Assembly (NCBI GenBank): GCA_040954595.2
Contig: CM082593.2
Coordinates: 10,230,001 to 10,294,000 of the forward strand
Direction of reading: 5' to 3'
From: Balanoglossus misakiensis
Lineage: Eukaryota > Hemichordata
DNA length: 64,000 nt
Under the pieces are notes generated by a model that saw only the letters and a program-made list of their open reading frames with translations, did no database searches and was not told where the DNA came from. Shown in pieces: positions 49,791 to 60,110 of this stretch. Within the stretch, counting starts at the first letter, position 1; every line of letters starts with the position of its first letter. The translations under genes and the position numbers were made by a program.

Positions 49791-52318
49791 AATTGATTGT
49801 AAATCCCTAGGTTAATACATGGCCAAAAGCACTGTAATTTAAAATTGCTAATGCAATGGTGACATTGAATGTGATTCTTTGCATCAGGGCATATTGTGAA
49901 GCATGCTTGATGATGCATTAGGGTCAATAGTGATGGAAACACTGCACTATGACATGGGTATTTAATGCATACGCATTGATATTTACAGTTATCTCTTAAT
50001 CCCGAGGTTAATACATGGCTAAAAGCACTGTAATTTAAAATTACTAATGCAAAGGTTACATTGAATATGGGTAAATGGTGAAGCAAGCTTGAAGATGCAT
50101 CAGGGTAGATGGTGTTTCAAGCCCTTCACATTGACATTGGAATATAATGCATATGGGGATTTAAAATTGATTGTAAATCCCTAGGTTAATACGTGGCCAA
50201 AAGCAATTTTATTTGACATTGCTAATGCAACGATGACATTGAATCCGATTCTTTGTATCAGGGTAAATGGCGATGCAAGCTTGATGATGCATCACGGTAG
50301 ATAGTGATGCAAACACTTCACTTTGACATGGGCATTAAATGCATATGGGGATTTCAAGTTGTTTACAAATCCCTGGGTTAATACGCATCCAAAAGCACTG
50401 TAATTTGACATTGCTAATGCGATGTTAACATTGAATGTAATTCTCCGCATTAGGGCAAATGGCAAAGCAAGCTTAATGATGCAATGGAGTAGACGGTGAT
50501 GCAAGCTATGAATTTTGACATAGGTATTTAATGCATGTGCATGGGTATTTAATGTTGAATGTAAATTCCCAGGTTAATACATCTCCAAAAGCACTGTAAT
50601 TTAAAATTGCTAATGTAAGGGTGACATTGAATCTGATTCTTTGCATTATGGGAAATGGCCTAACAAGCCTAATGATCCATCTGAGTAGATGGTGATGCAA
50701 GCTAAGCATTTTGACATAGGTACTAAATGTATATACATGGGTATTTAAAGTTGTCTGTAAATCCCCAGGTTAATACATGGCCATAAGCTCTATAATTTGA
50801 CATTGCTAATGAAATGGTGACACTGAATCTGATTCTTTGCATCAGGGCATATTGTGAAGCATGCTTGATGATGTATTAGTGTCAACAGTGATGGAAACAC
50901 TGCACTATGACATGGGTATTTAATGCATATGCATTGATATTTACAGTTGACTCTAAATCCCGAGGTTAATACATGGCTAAAAGCGCTGTAATTTAAAATT
51001 ACTAATGCAAAGGTTACATTAAATATGGGTAAATGGTGAAGCAAGCTTGAAGATGCATCAGGGTAGATGGTGTTTCAAGCCCTTTACATTGACTTGGAAT
51101 ATAATGCATATGGGGATTTAAAATTGATTGTAAATCCCTAGGTTAATACGTGGCCAAAAGCAATTTTATTTGACATTGCTAATGCAACGATGACATTGAA
51201 TCCGATTCTTTGCATCAGGGTAAATGGCGATGCAAGCTTGATGATGCATCATGGTAGATAGTGATGCAAACACTTCACTTTGACATGGGCATTAAATGCA
51301 TATGGGGATTTCAAGTTGATTACAAATCCCTGGATTAATACGCGTCCAAAAGCACTGTAATTTGACATTGCTAATGCGATGTTGACATTGAATGTAATTC
51401 TCCGCATTAGGGCAAATGGCAAAGCAAGCTTAATGATGCAATGGAGTAGACGGTGATGCAAGCTATGCATTTTGACATAGGTATTTAATGCATGTGCTTG
51501 GGTATTTAATGTTGAATGTAAATTCCCAGGTTAATACATCTCCAAAAGCACTGTAATTTAAAATTGCTAATGTAAGGGTGACATTGAATCTGATTCTTTG
51601 CATTATGGGAAATGGCATAGCAAGCCTAATGATCCATCTGAGTAGATGGTGATGCAAGCTAAGCATTTTGATATAGGTACTAAATGTATATACATGGGTA
51701 TTTAAAGTTGTCTGTAAATCCCCAGGTTAATTCTTGGCAAAAAGCAATTTTATTTTACATTGCTAATGAAATGGTGACACTGAATCTGATTCTTTGCATC
51801 AGGGTAAATGGCGATGCAAGCTTGATGATGCATCCCGGTAGATAGTGATGCAAACACTTCACTTTGACATGGGTATTAAATGCATATGGGGATTAAAAGT
51901 TGACTGAAAATCCCTGGGTTAATACAAGTCCAAAAGCACTGAAATTTGACATAGCTAATACAATGGTGACATTGAATGTGATTCTTTGCATTAGGGGAAA
52001 TGGCGTAGCAAGCCTAATGATGCATCAGTGTAGATGGTGATCCAAGCTCTGCGCTTTGGCATACATATTTAATGCATGTGCATGGGTATTTAATGTTGAA
52101 TGTAAATTCCCAGGTTAATATATGCATGGGTATTTAATGTTGACTGTAAATCCCTAGGTTAATACATGGCCATAAGTACTGTAAGGGGTAGATGGTGATG
52201 CAAGCTCTGCACTTTGACATGGGGATTAAATGCATGCTGAGGGGGATTTTAAGTTGTCTGTAAATCCCCAGGTTGATATGTGGCCAAAAGCACTGTAATT
52301 TGACATTGCTAATGATGG

Positions 52319-52452
52319 TGAGCTGTACTCCCCAGGGAGTTGAATGGAATGTTTAGGTCCAACGACCTAGGTCAAATGACCATGGGACAACTTTAAAGCA
52401 TGTTGAGATTTAATGTGCTACATAAGTTATAAATATTATATTAATATTATTA
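52319..52452 (+). mobile_element. SINE 3' fragment fused to the satellite edge
   Basis: It starts within a satellite monomer at GATGGTGAGCTGT and matches the 3' half of the SINE at 58303-58660: GGTCCAACGACCTAGGTCAA, then TTGAGATTTAATGTGCTACA and a TATTATTAC tail. The tRNA-related head is missing. Confidence 0.7.
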
Positions 52453-53120
52453 CATAAACAACACTCTTACCTAGCTAAGGAAGTGGTCAGGTGAAAAATA
52501 TTTGCAGAGCTGACCAATTATTTAAGGAATATTAAAGTTGGGTAATTTGGACGTATTCATACGGGTGTTGGTCAATGGAAAGTCCTTTGTTCATTTTCAA
52601 AATGGCAACCAAAAATGCGAACAAAACACACTGAATTATGTACGGGATATTGGTGTTGCCTAATTTGCGTGTTTCCACATTTACTTAAACTCTCACAGGG
52701 AGACAAATGTCACAGCAAACGGAAAAATGACTATGCTACACACAACACTTTTATTGATCATGGAAAATGTTCATGAGAATTGTGTTATGGTACTTTTCGG
52801 GGCTCACGACCTGTGTTATAGGAAATCTGACAAGGAATCCAAACTGTACCACATACACAACACTTTAATTAAGCATGGGAAATGGTCCTGAGAACAATAT
52901 TCTCAGAGTTGACAAACTGTGTTATCTGCGTTATATTGATGTTGTCTAATTTACACGCCTGTACATTTATTTATACTCTGACTTTGAGCTTAATAAGGCA
53001 GCGCCTGCTAAGGTCAATTTGCCACGTACACTTTTAATTAGCATAGATAATGATCATGATAACTTCATTTTCAGAGCTGACAAACTGTGTTATGTGAAAT
53101 TCATGTTGCCTATTTCATGA
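52453..53120 (+). repeat. Degenerate tandem repeat after the satellite
   Basis: Loose repeats share ACACAACACTTT(A/T)ATT, GCAGAGCTGACCAATT or GAGTTGACAAACTGTG, and GATGTTGCCTAATTT. The first 290 bases are duplicated at 59318-59610, and about 70 bases also follow the SINE at 58661-58732. No gene was seen. Confidence 0.6.
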
Positions 53121-53760
53121 TAATGGCTTGTGGTACACAATGGTTAACAGCAATCAGCAATTGCTTGTATGATAGGTATAATGATCGATTTACAAATTTC
53201 AATGGTATAATAATGGGCAACACATGTGGAAGTGTTTAATAAACAGTTAACTGATGTGGTGATGGTTTGTGGTAAAATTGAGGGTACACAGATTATAATG
53301 GGCAAAACAATGAATATAATAGAGGTTGATGATGGTGAATGGTTTCATATGAATGGTGTAATAAAGGTTAACAAATGTGGTGATAGCTTTGGTGTACAGG
53401 GCTGTTCATATCTTTAGTAATGACAAAGGTATAATAGTGATAAAAGCTTAAATAAGTGTTAGGGCACAATCTTCATGATGGTTCTTTCATTGGTTAATGT
53501 GTATATTTTATTAATATCATGCTATTGTTTATCAGTTAGATCATAATCAGGGTTTTTCCATGCACATAGTCATCATGAATCAGCGGAATTCTTCTGAATA
53601 GTACCTGTGATCATTTTTGCGCACCGACGCATTGTACGCGACAGACATGCAGAAAATATTAACATGTAACTCACAGGCATAGTGTTAAATCTAAACGACT
53701 ATATGTTAGATAAGCTTTACCTCCCCACCCCATCAAAATTCCAAATTTAGCTTGATGTGA
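53121..53760 (+). repeat. Right copy of the minisatellite block flanking the satellite
   Basis: AT-rich GTATAATAATGGG and GGTTAACAAATGTGGTGAT repeats are followed by the block that matches 34621-34830. A 63-codon frame at 53226-53417 is made entirely of minisatellite phrases and is not a gene. Confidence 0.7.
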
Positions 53761-54430
53761 CGTTTTCGGGTAGTACCAATTCGGAAACTTTCATGGTTCA
53801 TTCATTGAACCAAATATTGGATTTGACACACTGTGTCTTGGGTGGGTAAAGCATGGTGAAATGTTGGCAGTAAACTTTAACCAGACAGGTCACATGAAAG
53901 GAAGATTTTATCATTTGAGTTCGATGGCATACATGATAAGATATGTCAGTTCTGACACCTTTTTTGCAGACGTAGATGCTGATGTATTTTTTCCATTGGA
54001 CACAATACTCAAAGTCCAGTCTGTGTTTAAAATGATACCCTGGTCACACACAGTGAGAAATGTCAGCCTTTGACTTAATTATCTAATTTATGCATTGTTA
54101 ACAATGCACTGTGACATTTACTGCATGTATTTTTCCCCCTGTGGAAACTTACTATGCTTTGAATACATGTTCCCTAATGGGGTGTTAAAGGATACAGTAG
54201 GATCTGTTTCGGTAGCAAATATGACACTGTTTTCAACATATTTGACTGGTGGCAATATGTGGTTTTACGTTGGTATCCATCATGTAACTCAGATCACCTA
54301 TATGAAGCTCCATAGTAAATTTCACAGAAGTCGGCTGATCAATTCCAGAAAAGTAGATTTTTTACCAAAAATGTGGAAAAAGACAAAAAAATGCATAACA
54401 AGTAGAAAATTCACACTATTAGCTTAAAAC
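53761..54430. other. Unassigned DNA with weak similarity to interspersed elements
   Basis: Two open frames on the plus strand (53861-54073 and 54095-54427) show no recognisable domain. The second begins at a non-ATG codon and its 3' part overlaps sequence that in reverse resembles the element at 24183-25706. I see no convincing gene. The stretch may be the distal part of the reverse element ending at 54764. Confidence 0.3.
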
Positions 54431-54764
54431 ATACAGAAATGTGTGAGGCTAATATAAGGTACTATCATACCATTTTTTCAAATCAATATGACCAGGACTT
54501 GTCGAGTTTCTGAGTTTTGACCAAATTAAGGTTTTCCCAGCTAATTTGTATATATTTTTGGCAATGACAACTTCGTTTGAACAAACTCCCATCTACAGCC
54601 TAGCATGCATCTACACACCAAATATTGAGGTTATTGGCGCAACGGTTTTCAAGTTTTTGATGTGTACGGACATACATCCATCTATCCGTCCATATGTCCA
54701 TACATACATACAGACGCAACCAAATCCATAAGGTCCCACTGTATATACCTATACAAATGGGACC
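54431..54764 (-). mobile_element. Reverse-orientation element related to the 24.2-kb insertion
   Basis: Read on the minus strand it starts with a hairpin (54732-54764, GGTCCCA to TGGGACC). It continues with GGTTGCGTCTGTATGTATGT, a short tetranucleotide run, and the segment with AAAAACTTGAAAACCG and CAATATTTGGTGTGTAG, matching 24183-24450. The far boundary is not clear. Confidence 0.65.
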
Positions 54765-55758
54765 AAATAAAACACACAAAAAATTAAAGCTGCAAGCAGC
54801 GTTGAAGGGGCCCAAGCATAGAGTTAATAACCATTAGACTCCATTCAGGGTTGTACCATTCAAATGCGTAGGCTGTATTTGCTCTGGATGTGGAGATATG
54901 GGGAAGTAGGCAACCACCCGAAATGGATGTCTTACAAATACAAACACAACAACCAAAGGTGAACTTCTACGTTGTAAGTACTTCAGTTACTTCAAAGGTC
55001 AGCTGAGGGTATCCAAAAATTGGGCCAAAAATTAGGATTCTTATTTGGTTCATATTCAAGACAACGGAAAATCCTCGCTGTTTGGGTTTGTCAAATTAGA
55101 TATGGCCATAATAATGAGTTACGCTAGTAAGTTACAGGTAGCCCCTAAAATTTAGCATTTCATGACGCAGAGGGTCCTACCCTACCCCTCCAAACACCTG
55201 GCTATACATGATGTGCATGCTAACATATGGAAAGCAGGTCAATGGACACCTGATGTCACCCAAAAATTTGACAAAAAATGTTCATTCCTGTTTATGTCAT
55301 GTGCAACAAATCCTACATTTGCAGCCCTTTCACTTTGCCTACCATTAGGTATGCACGTAATACATGAATCAAGCAGGTGTCGCAGGTATCCCCCTGTATT
55401 TGGCATTTCATGATAGTTTCGCTCCGAATACCAAAGCTGCACTTGTACAACGGGCTGAGATATGGCACTGTACGACAGAGGTCATCCAAATCAACTTATA
55501 CATTTGGGCAAAAACAAACTGACACTTACATTCGTCCCTGTGGAACAAAAACCACACCTATTGCCCTGTTGGTTAGTGTCCAATTAAATGTACAAAATCA
55601 ATGACTTAGGCAGGTGCAACAGGTGACCCCGCCTTTGGTATATCTTTATGGTCCCATCCGTATATGCCCCCCCCCCCCCCCACGCCAAAGCCGCATGCAT
55701 CTGCTGTGGATGCTCACTAAGCAAAAGTAGGTGAAATGTCACATAAGATCGCCCATAA

Positions 55759-56482
55759 GGCTGCATTCACAAACACCTCTTGAGGGGGGGGGAGAATTCA
55801 ATTTTTTTTACCGCTAATTTTCACATGCCCCCGTACACAACCCGAATAATTTCAAATCCCCCCCTTCCGAACTGCCAAAATTTTGAAATCCCCCCCTCCC
55901 CATTTTCTTTCACAGAGCAAAACAGATCACCTAGTATCTATCTTGTAAAAAAAGAAAAACAGCGCTCCCATTTTTTAAGTATTTGTATCCTGTGTTGGGA
56001 GACATTGTAAACCGAGAATTGAAGGGGGTGGGTTTGGGAGCGTGTGCACGTAAGAAAATTTTATAAAATACAGAGCTCAAAGCTGCATTTTAATGAACCC
56101 GGCAAAGGCAAATTAACTCAACTACCGGTATGTTGGGGAGGACAAATTTAACCGTCGACGCTCAGAGTTATCATGGGGTTGGGGCAAGTCCCCAAACCTG
56201 GGACACTAGATAAACCAATCAATGATTGAAAGGTGTTGATGAATGGAGGGGGTGGGTGTGGGAGGGGGTGTCCCTCTCCCCATTAGAAAATTTTGTAAAA
56301 TAAAGGGCGCGAAACTGCATTTTTGTGGACTCAAAATAAATATTTAGTCGTCAAAGTTTTCAAGTCCCCCCCCTTTCAATCCCTAAATTAGTTCAAATCC
56401 CCCCCTTACATACCCTCAATTTTTTCAAATCCCCCCCTCAATTCTCCTGCCCCCCCCTCCTGAGGATTTTGTGAATGCAGCC
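55759..56482. mobile_element. 724-bp inverted-repeat DNA element with TAA target duplication
   Basis: The ends are GGCTGCATTCACAAA at 55759 and its complement TTTGTGAATGCAGCC ending at 56482. Imperfect terminal inverted repeats of about 42 bases continue into G- or C-rich runs. TAA flanks both sides (55756-55758 and 56483-56485). The interior has G/C homopolymer runs and two related segments (about 56020-56110 and 56240-56340) with GGGGGTGGGT and AGAAAATTTT(A/G)TAAAATA. There is no transposase. A 3-bp TAA duplication is typical of PIF/Harbinger elements, which is the likeliest but unproven class. Confidence 0.8.
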
Positions 56483-57510
56483 TAACTTCACAGGAAAATC
56501 GGACTTCATATTGATCCATTTGCAACAAATACCACACTAGCATCCCTTTCATTGACCCCACAATTACGCATGCTCATAATTGAGTTACGCAGGTGTCACA
56601 GGTGACCCCCGAATCGGGCGTATTATTTTGGTCCCATACAGCTGCATGAAGCTGCGTGCCATTACGGGCGACCTGATAACCCCCACGGCCACCTGCGGGC
56701 CGAACCCCATACTGAACGTTCAGTTGCAACGTCACGACTGAAGTAGGAAGTGTTGAACGGCAAAGAAGCCTGATCTCTGATTATTGCTGGTACCATACTC
56801 CCTTCGTGCAAGAAAATCATTGGTCTGCTGACGTATTTCGGCCACATTAGCGACTGAGGGTCAAAGTCCGCTGCCGCATTACATTGAATGTTAACCAGTG
56901 TAGCCGGGTCTAGATAGAAACATTTGAACGGCAACAGCTAACAAACTCAGCGTAATTCAATAAAACGCCCAAACACAGCCTGAACTCCGATAATGTGTTA
57001 TCCCAAAATTCATTCCGTGGAAAATAATCACTGGTCTGTTTACGTATTTCAGCCGATTTTCCAAGGACTACTGCAACCCGCCAGAAGTGAGTAGCCTGCT
57101 AATGAGATCTCCACAACATTACGTAATGACGGTCAAAGTCCGATGCCCCAGTGTCCGTCCTCAGCCCACCAAAAATGCGAAAAATATTACAAAAATCTTC
57201 TTCTCAAAATCGACGTGGCCTAGGACCTTGAAATTTGGCACAGGGGATTTTGGCCACATGGTCTACAAAAATCGCGAAAAGAATGTACATTCCCCCATTA
57301 ACGTGCAAATTAGGTCAATTTGAAAATTTCGCTCGATTATAGCCACCAAGTCACGTGACTAATTACAAATTCAAAGGGCAGGTGCACTAGTACTCATGGG
57401 CCCCAATCATCGTGCCAAACTTCATAGGCGCAGGTGCCGGAATTTCAGAGAAAAACGGGAGCAAAAAAACGACTCAAGAAGAAAGAAGAAAAACTCCAGC
57501 AATAACAGAA

Positions 57511-57542
57511 GGGGACCAAGCGCCTGAGGGCGCTTGGTCCCC
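57511..57542. repeat. Perfect 14-bp-stem hairpin at element end
   Basis: GGGGACCAAGCGCC and GGCGCTTGGTCCCC surround a TGAG loop. It is the terminal hairpin of the reverse-orientation element and is followed by single-copy-looking DNA. Confidence 0.9.
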
Positions 57543-58302
57543 TAATAACACTTAACATCTTACAGTGCAGGGCCTTGCTAGTTGATGTGGTACAATTCTA
57601 TCATATCACTTCACAGCTGGTAGCCAAGGGCAGTGTTTGCACAGAGGAGCCTCCTGAATGTCTTCGCTCGTTCACACCTCTTCAGTGATAATGTCTGGAT
57701 TACATTGACATGAAACTGTTTGTTCACTAGTGTTTCAACTGCCAGCTACCTGGGTTCATTTTACACCCAAACACTGAAAATATTGCAGCAGTCAATAATA
57801 TAACCTACACACTGTGTGAAATTCACCATGTTCTAAAGTAATGTTGATGTCTAATGTGCATTGTGACTTACAGGGCATGCACGGCTAAAGCTTGTCGAAA
57901 GTTGACAAAGCAAAAGACCAGACCAGTTGCCTGTTTTAAAATGTGCTTCATTCCAAGGACCTTGGCGATGAGTCATGAATTGGGAAACGTTCATGAGACC
58001 CATTTTTTTTCACTGGACCAGCACATTTAATGATATGACCATGAAATTGAACTGTTCCCAGGAGCTACTGAGAGTTGCCTTGTTTCACCCCCAAGTTACT
58101 ACCTGGGGTTTTTACAATGACGACAGTAGTTCCAAAAAAAAACGTTGTACTTTTATGAATAATCGATTAGGGTAGATTTATTCATGGTAGTAAAACTTTT
58201 TGGCCTGCAGTTGCCAAACAAAGACAATTACAAGTAAGGGACTGGACGTAAACTACCAGGGGGAGCGCAGGGGAATTGACGAAAGCGATGGCCTCAAATT
58301 AA
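57543..58302. other. Non-repetitive DNA without a recognised gene
   Basis: A plus-strand frame at 57975-58175 has no recognisable features. The base composition is more mixed than in the repeats, so regulatory or old intronic sequence is possible. Nothing specific can be supported. Confidence 0.4.
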
Positions 58303-58660
58303 TGTCATAGTCCAGTGGTTAGAGCATCAGACCCATAATCAAAGAATCAAGAGTTTGATCCCTGGCATGGTTGTGGTGTTGTGTCCTCTGGCAAGGCAAT
58401 TTACATCTCCTTGCCTCTCCCTGCCTATAAGAAAAGGGTAATTTGGTGGATCGGATATTGTAATGTGTATGTATAGGTCTGCTTTGCTGATATAAAAGCT
58501 GCACATGTGAGCTGTTGTTTGCTCCCCATGGAGTGGAATGGAATATTTTAGGTCCAACGACCTAGGTCAAATTACCATGGGAAACACTTCAAAGCAGCAC
58601 ATTGAGATTTATTGCATAATGTGCTATATAAGTAATAAATATTATATTGATATTATTACA
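58303..58660 (+). mobile_element. tRNA-derived SINE, full length
   Basis: The head contains an RNA polymerase III A box (TAGTCCAGTGG, 58308-58318) and a B-box-like AGTTTGATCCC (about 58352-58362), spaced as in a tRNA. CAT sits at the anticodon position in ACCCATAATC, resembling tRNA-Met. The body includes GGTCCAACGACCTAGGTCAA. The tail is TTGAGATTTATTGCATAATG, then GTGCTATATAAGTAATAAAT, ending in TATTATTAC. Such GCTATATAA tails are characteristic of LINE-mobilised SINEs in many animals. The head has drifted from a functional tRNA (weak stems), so this is not a tRNA gene. Confidence 0.8.
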
Positions 58661-58732
58661 TAAACAACACTCTTACTTAGCAAAGGAAGTGGTCAGGTGA
58701 ACTATATTCGCAGAGCTGACCAATTGTTTAAA
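58661..58732 (+). repeat. SINE-flanking sequence shared by three loci
   Basis: ATAAACAACACTCTTACTTA through GCAGAGCTGACCAATT follows the SINE tail here and also follows the SINE fragments at 52453 and 59318. The three loci are therefore copies of one segment and not independent SINE insertions. This copy stops abruptly at the foldback element. Confidence 0.75.
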
Positions 58733-59073
58733 GTGGCAAAGTCTCTCATCGCTGCCTTTTTTCAATTAATTATGTATGATACAAGACGCCATTGATGTTA
58801 TTCTACATGTGGATATATGGTGAATCAACATTCGACCACACACAACTTCCGTCTCGTTTGTACGATATGAGAGTAAAAACTCGCCCAAAATGAATAAATG
58901 GTAAAGAACGATTATTCATTTTGGCGAGTTTTTCACTCTCCTGTCTATAAGAGGGATGGAAGTTGTGTGTGGTTGAACGTTCATTCGCTATATATCCACA
59001 TGTAGAATAACAAACGGTGTCTCTTATCAAATATAATATGGGAAAAAGGGCAGCGAGAGAGAGACTTTGTCCC
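58733..59073. mobile_element. 341-bp foldback element
   Basis: Almost the whole element is an imperfect inverted repeat. The left arm starts GTGGCAAAGTCTCTC and the right arm ends GAGAGACTTTGTCCC. Matching inner blocks include TTATTCTACATGTGGATATA, CCACACACAACTTCC, and CTCGCCCAAAATGAATAA near a loop of about 13 bases at 58898-58910. Arms are about 165 bp. No coding sequence and no obvious target duplication were seen. Transcripts would fold into a long hairpin. Confidence 0.85.
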
Positions 59074-59177
59074 TCACATGGGGATTAAATGCACATGCGT
59101 GTGTATTTAAAGTTAACTGTAAATCCCCAGGTTAATACGTGGCCAAAAGCACTGTAATTTGGCATTTCTAATGATGG
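59074..59177 (+). repeat. Single partial monomer of the 196-bp satellite, outside the array
   Basis: CACATGGGGATTAAATGCAC, GTAAATCCCCAGGTTAATAC and GGCCAAAAGCACTGTAATTT match the last monomers of the array at 52200-52318. It runs into the SINE fragment at the same breakpoint (CTAATGATGGTGAG) seen at the array edge. Confidence 0.85.
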
Positions 59178-59317
59178 TGAGATGTTGTTTGCTCCTCAGG
59201 GAGTTGAATGGAATATTTAGGTCCAACATCCTAGGTCAAATGACCATGGGACAACTTAAAGCACGTTGAGATTTAATGTGCTACATAAGTTATAAATATT
59301 ATAAAAATATTATTACA
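59178..59317 (+). mobile_element. SINE 3' fragment, third copy
   Basis: It matches 52319-52452 closely and the 3' half of 58303-58660, and starts at the same satellite junction as the copy at the array edge. Confidence 0.75.
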
Positions 59318-59610
59318 TAAACAACACTCTTCCTTAGCAAAGGAAGTGGTCAGGTGAAATATATTCGCAGAGCTGACCAATTCTTTAAGGAAAATTAAAG
59401 TTGGGTAATTTGGATGTATTCATACGAGTGTTGGTCAATGATAGGAAAGTCCTTTGTTCATTTTCAAAATGAAAACCAAAAATGCGAACAAAACACACTG
59501 AATTACGTATGGGATATTGATGTTGCCTAATTTGCGTGACTCTACATTTACTTAAACTCTCACAGGGAGACAAATGTCACAGCAAACGGAAAAATGATTA
59601 TGCTAAGCAA
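59318..59610 (+). repeat. Duplicate of the array-edge sequence 52453-52740
   Basis: Close match through GTTGGGTAATTTGGA, GCGAACAAAACACACTGAAT and CAAATGTCACAGCAAACGGA. The match ends near 59610, where this copy continues into single-copy-looking DNA. Confidence 0.85.
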
Positions 59611-59954
59611 TACGCCAACCTTTAAAATATTACTTTAGAAAGTTTGTATTCATACTTTCTTCAAGTTGTCATAACGCTACCCCGAAATGTGTTTAAGTAT
59701 TGCCTTTGTATTAATGGGCTAGATTCATGGCGTTATATGTCATAAATTAAAAAGCCAACCCTTATTGATTTTGATAATATTTATGTCGGAGAATCCACAA
59801 TGAAAAATATGTATTTCAATTTCATAACTCAAAATGATTTTCAAATCCATGACCTTATTTTCAACTCCAGTGATCGTACATCCTGAACCTTGTGCCAGTA
59901 AATGATTGGCCATTACAGGGTTAATGGGCACTCTCCCGTTCTCTTCCTCCGCAG
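59611..59954 (+). other. Probable intron or intergenic DNA upstream of a candidate exon
   Basis: No repeat was recognised. The stretch ends in a pyrimidine-rich tract and CAG (about 59932-59954), a good 3' splice site. A minus-strand frame at 59740-59964 is AT-rich and shows nothing recognisable. Confidence 0.35.
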
Positions 59955-60110
59955 TTTCATTCATGTTCTTGTTTGACGGAAATGGGTGTGACCAGACGCT
60001 TGAATGTTTTCATGTGGGTGTCGTTGTTCATCGGGATCGGTCTCCTGGTGTGTCTGTACAGGTACGCAAGGAGAAACTGCCCACAAGAAGCTGCGAGTGA
60101 AACTATTTAA
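59955..60110 (+). CDS. Candidate last exon encoding a single transmembrane segment
   Basis: A polypyrimidine tract and CAG end at 59954. The downstream frame is open to TAA at 60108-60110. An ATG at 59982 starts a 42-residue stretch in the same frame: MGVTRRLN, then a hydrophobic helix (VFMWVSLFIGIGLLVCLY, about residues 9-26), a basic stop-transfer cluster (RYARR), a cysteine, and an acidic tail ending ETI. This is the layout of the C-terminus of a type I or tail-anchored membrane protein. It could equally be a small membrane peptide starting at the ATG. The surrounding DNA is not repetitive and AATAAA lies about 600 bases downstream. An internal CAGGTACGC at 60059-60067 could be a splice donor, which would make this an internal exon instead. 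I do not recognise the family. Confidence 0.35.
   Translation, partial: FHSCSCLTEMGVTRRLNVFMWVSLFIGIGLLVCLYRYARRNCPQEAASETI

Larger units (their letters stand above)
35540..52318 (+). repeat. Second satellite array, unit about 196 bp, roughly 87 monomers
   Basis: Monomers carry in order CACTTTGACAT, TATTTAATGCATATGCAT, GTAAATCCCCAGGTTAATAC, GGCCAAAAGCACTGTAATTT, GACATTGCTAATG, GATTCTTTGCATCAGGG and GCAAGCTTGATGATGCATC. The phrase TGACATTGCT or its variant TAAAATTGCT recurs at about 196-bp spacing (35631, 35827, 36019, 36215). A subtype lacking about 18 bases is 178 bp long. Many units contain the 12-bp palindrome ATGCATATGCAT. Monomers differ more at the left end, while 39-51 kb is homogenised into near-identical blocks. 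The minus-strand frames of 60-99 codons repeated here are translations of the monomer and not a gene family. Confidence 0.95.
54785..57542 (-). mobile_element. Reverse-orientation hairpin-ended element, interrupted by a DNA transposon
   Basis: On the minus strand it begins with a perfect 14-bp-stem hairpin (57511-57542) and ends in the family tail GCTGCTTGCAGCTTTAATTT (54785-54804 region). Without the 724-bp element nested at 55759-56482 it is about 2.0 kb. The interior contains diverged tandem segments of the same kind as 24720-25640 (CAGGTGTCACAGGTGACC). A 90-codon minus-strand frame at 56662-56934 has no recognisable domain, and parts of it are echoed at about 56980-57130, so I do not call it a gene. 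Confidence 0.65.

Noticed and set aside
35626-51666. Many minus-strand frames of 60-99 codons that look like a family of related small proteins
   Set aside because: They are translations of the 196-bp satellite monomer. They recur with the repeat period, shift frame between monomer types, and have no conserved start context or domain.
54095-54427. 110-codon plus-strand frame
   Set aside because: It starts at a non-ATG codon, shows no domain, and overlaps sequence resembling a reverse-orientation repeat. A real exon cannot be fully excluded.
56662-56934. 90-codon minus-strand frame with varied composition
   Set aside because: It lies inside a reverse-orientation non-autonomous element, parts of it are echoed nearby, and no family is recognisable.
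58303-58375. tRNA gene
   Set aside because: A and B boxes are present but the stems have drifted and a SINE body and tail follow, so it is a tRNA-derived SINE head.
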